DNA of 64,000 nt from CAWBXL01 sp963837365 (lineage in GTDB: Bacteria > Acidobacteriota > Terriglobia > Terriglobales > Acidobacteriaceae), in assembly GCA_963837365.1 (NCBI GenBank), contig CAWIMW010000011.1, positions 107,818-171,817 of the forward strand, read 5' to 3'. Positions 62,057 through 64,000 of the stretch are shown piece by piece. Positions within the stretch are counted from its first letter, which is position 1, and every line of letters begins with the position of its first letter. Below the pieces are notes generated by a model, which saw only the letters and a list, made by a program, of their open reading frames with translations, had not been told where the DNA came from and did not search any database. Position numbers and translations under genes: made by a program.

Positions 62057-63223
62057 TCATTTCTTCTCATCCCCATACCCCCACCAAACATATTCCAGCG
62101 CCTCCCCCAGCGTCTGCTGCCTCACCCCGCGGTCCACATGCGCGGCATTGCGCGCGAACACAAACTGATAGTGATACCCCTTCTCCGCCAGCACGCGAGC
62201 CATGTTCTCGTTGGCTAGGACCCAGTCGTGCATGTTGTCACGCATCACGTTCGGATTGAGCAGGTCGCGGTCGCCCACTTCCATCCAGATTCGTATCGGC
62301 TTGGCGGGGCTGTCGGGGATCAGGTGCTCGTGGAATTCCCAGGCGCCGTGCGGGGTTTCCGAGTTCGGCGGCCACTGCTGGTTGATGAACGTCCCGGAGT
62401 ACGTCAGCACGCGGTGATAAAGCTCCGGGTGATACCACGCCATAATCAGCGCGCAGGAGCCTCCTGAACTGCCGCCCATGGTGGCGCGTGCGTCGGGATC
62501 TTTGGAGAGCTTCACGTGCGCCTCGGCCTCGACTCGGGGCAGAACTTCCTGCTCGACAAATTCTGCGTAGCGGCCGGACATGGTGTCATACTCCAGCCCG
62601 CGCTGGCTGCCCTGCGCGTCTCCGCTGCCGTTGCCGATGGAAATGGCAATCATCACCGGCAGCTTGCGTTGCGCGATCAGGCTGTCCAAGGTCGAAAACA
62701 GCAGCCAGTCAGGCCCGTCGGCCCCAACGATAAATGGCGCAACGCTCCCGGCCACGTACTGCTTCGGGACATACACCGCCACCTTGCGCGTGTACGGAGC
62801 AGGATGGCTGGTCGTGACCACCAGTTTCGCCGGGTCTGCCGGATCTGGTGTGCCGAAGGTACCCGCATCGCGCGCGATGCCGGGATAAATTTTGCTGTCC
62901 GCCGAGTTCATGGTGAACTCAATCACCGTTCCATTAGCTGGGTTCTGGCCGGAGTTTTCGGCAACGGCAGGATGAGCAGGCCCGAGAATGAAATTGCCGT
63001 CCTCGTTTGCCGAAGGGATCGCGCCGTCTGGCAACTCCTTCGCCGTGACGTAGCCGGGCGTGTGCGGGTCGCGAGTGGGGGGAGTGGGACGGGCTGGGGG
63101 CTTTGGTGGAGATTGGGCGAAGGCTAGCGCGGCGAGCGCGACTAGGGTGAGCAGGAGGGCAATGGTGAGCGAACGGCGGACTGGAGTCATGTTGTTTTGT
63201 GCCATTTTTGGGCCGGACAGCAT
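62057..63223 (-). CDS. exported esterase, enterochelin-esterase (Fes/IroE)-like
   Basis: Alpha/beta-hydrolase with a signal peptide (LTIALLLTLVALAALAFAQ) and a Pro-rich spacer (PPKPPARPTPPTRDPH). Esterase motifs: IGADGPDWLL, MIAISIGNG, the nucleophile elbow MGGSSGGSCALIMAW near residue 250, WMEVGDRDLL and a C-terminal HVDRG. The chosen start (63223) is uncertain: ATGs at 63205 and 63190 also keep the signal peptide and none has a clear ribosome-binding site. Substrate unknown; it resembles siderophore- or carbohydrate-esterases. Confidence 0.8.
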   Translation of the reverse strand: MLSGPKMAQNNMTPVRRSLTIALLLTLVALAALAFAQSPPKPPARPTPPTRDPHTPGYVTAKELPDGAIPSANEDGNFILGPAHPAVAENSGQNPANGTVIEFTMNSADSKIYPGIARDAGTFGTPDPADPAKLVVTTSHPAPYTRKVAVYVPKQYVAGSVAPFIVGADGPDWLLFSTLDSLIAQRKLPVMIAISIGNGSGDAQGSQRGLEYDTMSGRYAEFVEQEVLPRVEAEAHVKLSKDPDARATMGGSSGGSCALIMAWYHPELYHRVLTYSGTFINQQWPPNSETPHGAWEFHEHLIPDSPAKPIRIWMEVGDRDLLNPNVMRDNMHDWVLANENMARVLAEKGYHYQFVFARNAAHVDRGVRQQTLGEALEYVWWGYGDEKK

Positions 63224-63290
63224 GGTAACCGCTATGGGGAATCTTCGCTAGCGTCGCCGTGGGCCGCAGAGAAATCTTCCCTTGCGAGCA

Positions 63291-63308
63291 TGTATCCAAT
63301 TGGATACA
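63291..63308. promoter_or_regulatory. 18-bp palindromic operator of the toxin-antitoxin pair
   Basis: TGTATCCAATTGGATACA is perfectly palindromic and ends right before the ATG at 63309. TACAAT inside the right half and the start codon could serve as a -10. It is the expected place for autoregulation by an HTH antitoxin. Confidence 0.75.
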
Positions 63309-63627
63309 ATGGAAAGTGCTTTGAATACCTTGCTGCGGTCGTCCGATTTCGATGTGTGGCTGTCTAATCTGCCTGACCTAAAAGCGAAGGCAAGAATCCT
63401 GGGCGCGCCTTACCAGCGCGATATTTGGAAATTTCGGCGACTGCTGGCCGGTCGGCGAAGGCGTTTCTGAGATGCGTATTCATACGGGACCAGGGTATCG
63501 GGTCTATTACACGCGAGCCGGCTCGACCATCTATGTTTTTCTGGCTGGCGGCGTAAAGGCCTCGCAAACGAAAGACATTGCGAAAGCGAAGAAAATGGCT
63601 CGCGAACTCAAAAGGACGAAACAATGA
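63309..63627 (+). pseudogene. HigB/Gp49-type toxin with a one-base frameshift
   Basis: Toxin of the RelE/HigB addiction-module killer family (COG3657). The first frame gives FDVWLSNLPDLKAKARIL. The sequence then shifts by one base at GGGCGCG (about 63399-63404) and continues as RLTSAIFGNFGDCWPVGEGV, then EMRIHTGPGYRVYYTR, VFLAGGVKAS and ARELKRTKQ, the usual C terminus. The TGA at 63625-63627 overlaps the antitoxin ATG (63624) by ATGA. Total length 319 = 3n+1 fits a single inserted base. Either a pseudogene, an assembly error or programmed frameshifting. Confidence 0.78.
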
Positions 63628-63926
63628 AGAAAAAGAAGACAACTTACAGACCATTCGACGCTGCGGCCTATCTCGATAACGATGTGGTCATCGCCGAATA
63701 TCTTTCTGCGGCGGCCGAAGACCCGAACCCCGCAGTATTCGTGGCCGCGCTCGGCGAGGTGGCCAAAGCACGCGGCATGGCGCAGATCGCGAAAGACGCA
63801 GGACTGGGCAGGGAGAGCCTGTACAAAACCCTGAGCGCAAGCGCGCACCCTCGCTTTGAAACTATCAGCGCTGTATTGCGCGCCCTCGGGGTGAAGTTCG
63901 CCGTCATGGCCGAAGGCGAGAGTTAG
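63624..63926 (+). CDS. HigA-type antitoxin (addiction module HTH protein, COG3636)
   Basis: 100 residues with FDAAAYLDNDVVIAEYLSAA at the N terminus and the helix-turn-helix MAQIAKDAGLGRESLYKTLS followed by FETISAVLRALGVKF. This is the signature of the COG3636-type addiction-module antidote. It overlaps the toxin stop by 4 bases, so translation is coupled. It should bind the palindrome at 63291. The antitoxin is intact while the toxin is not, the usual decay order for a toxin-antitoxin pair. Confidence 0.88.
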   Translation: MKKKKTTYRPFDAAAYLDNDVVIAEYLSAAAEDPNPAVFVAALGEVAKARGMAQIAKDAGLGRESLYKTLSASAHPRFETISAVLRALGVKFAVMAEGES

Positions 63927-64000
63927 GACGCGCGCACCGGCGCATCATTCCCCGCTTTGCAGGCACCGATGTGTTTGACGTTGAACTGACCGACTATCTA

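Overview
The window looks like chromosome from an Acidobacteriota bacterium, most likely the Terriglobia (Koribacter/Sulfotelmatobacter-like). This is inferred from gene content and style, not from a marker gene. The clues are a PknB-type kinase fused to a PD40 propeller, GAF-SpoIIE phosphatases, the bacillithiol gene bshB1, a six-domain ribosomal protein S1, RHS debris, and abundant palindromic intergenic repeats. There is one tRNA gene (Leu-UAA), no rRNA and no CRISPR array.

Positions 1-31000 are mostly housekeeping: a B12-type radical SAM protein, asnA, a di-heme oxidoreductase, lysA, a GAF/SpoIIE phosphatase, hpt, a fluoride-riboswitch operon (crcB, DUF190, bshB1), rhomboid, truB, an orphan nuoB, nadE, a DsbA-like thioredoxin, a secretin, gltA, an esterase, a MacB-type ABC exporter, tRNA-Leu and rpsA. 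Between them lie a frameshifted mazF remnant, a heptamer tandem repeat and a 53-bp perfect palindrome. Positions 31000-38200 are scrappier: an acyltransferase-like gene with two frameshifts, repeat-bounded debris with an RHS core remnant, two signalling genes (SpoIIE; PAS-GGDEF-EAL) and a transglutaminase remnant.

The centrepiece is 38242-57223, a respiratory island. It holds an MtrA/DmsE-type decaheme cytochrome with an MtrB/PioB-type porin, which together form a predicted trans-outer-membrane electron conduit. It also holds a CbcL-like 11-heme/cytochrome b fusion, a Rieske/cytochrome b/nine-heme module, a seven-heme NapC/NirT protein and three monoheme cytochromes, giving 40 haem c motifs between 39204 and 50457. 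A divergent Crp/Fnr regulator, OsmC, an acyl-CoA synthetase-GNAT fusion and cytochrome bd (cydAB) follow. Three Crp-like palindromes (TGTGA-N6-TCACA type) sit before the first island gene, before the regulator and before the synthetase, so one regulator probably coordinates extracellular electron exchange with microaerobic respiration.

The right end (57373-64000) carries a Ser/Thr kinase interrupted by an in-frame TAG, a repeat next to a PIN-domain stump, two hypothetical genes (one GIY-YIG-like), an esterase, and a HigBA-type toxin-antitoxin pair whose toxin is frameshifted and whose palindromic operator abuts the toxin start codon.
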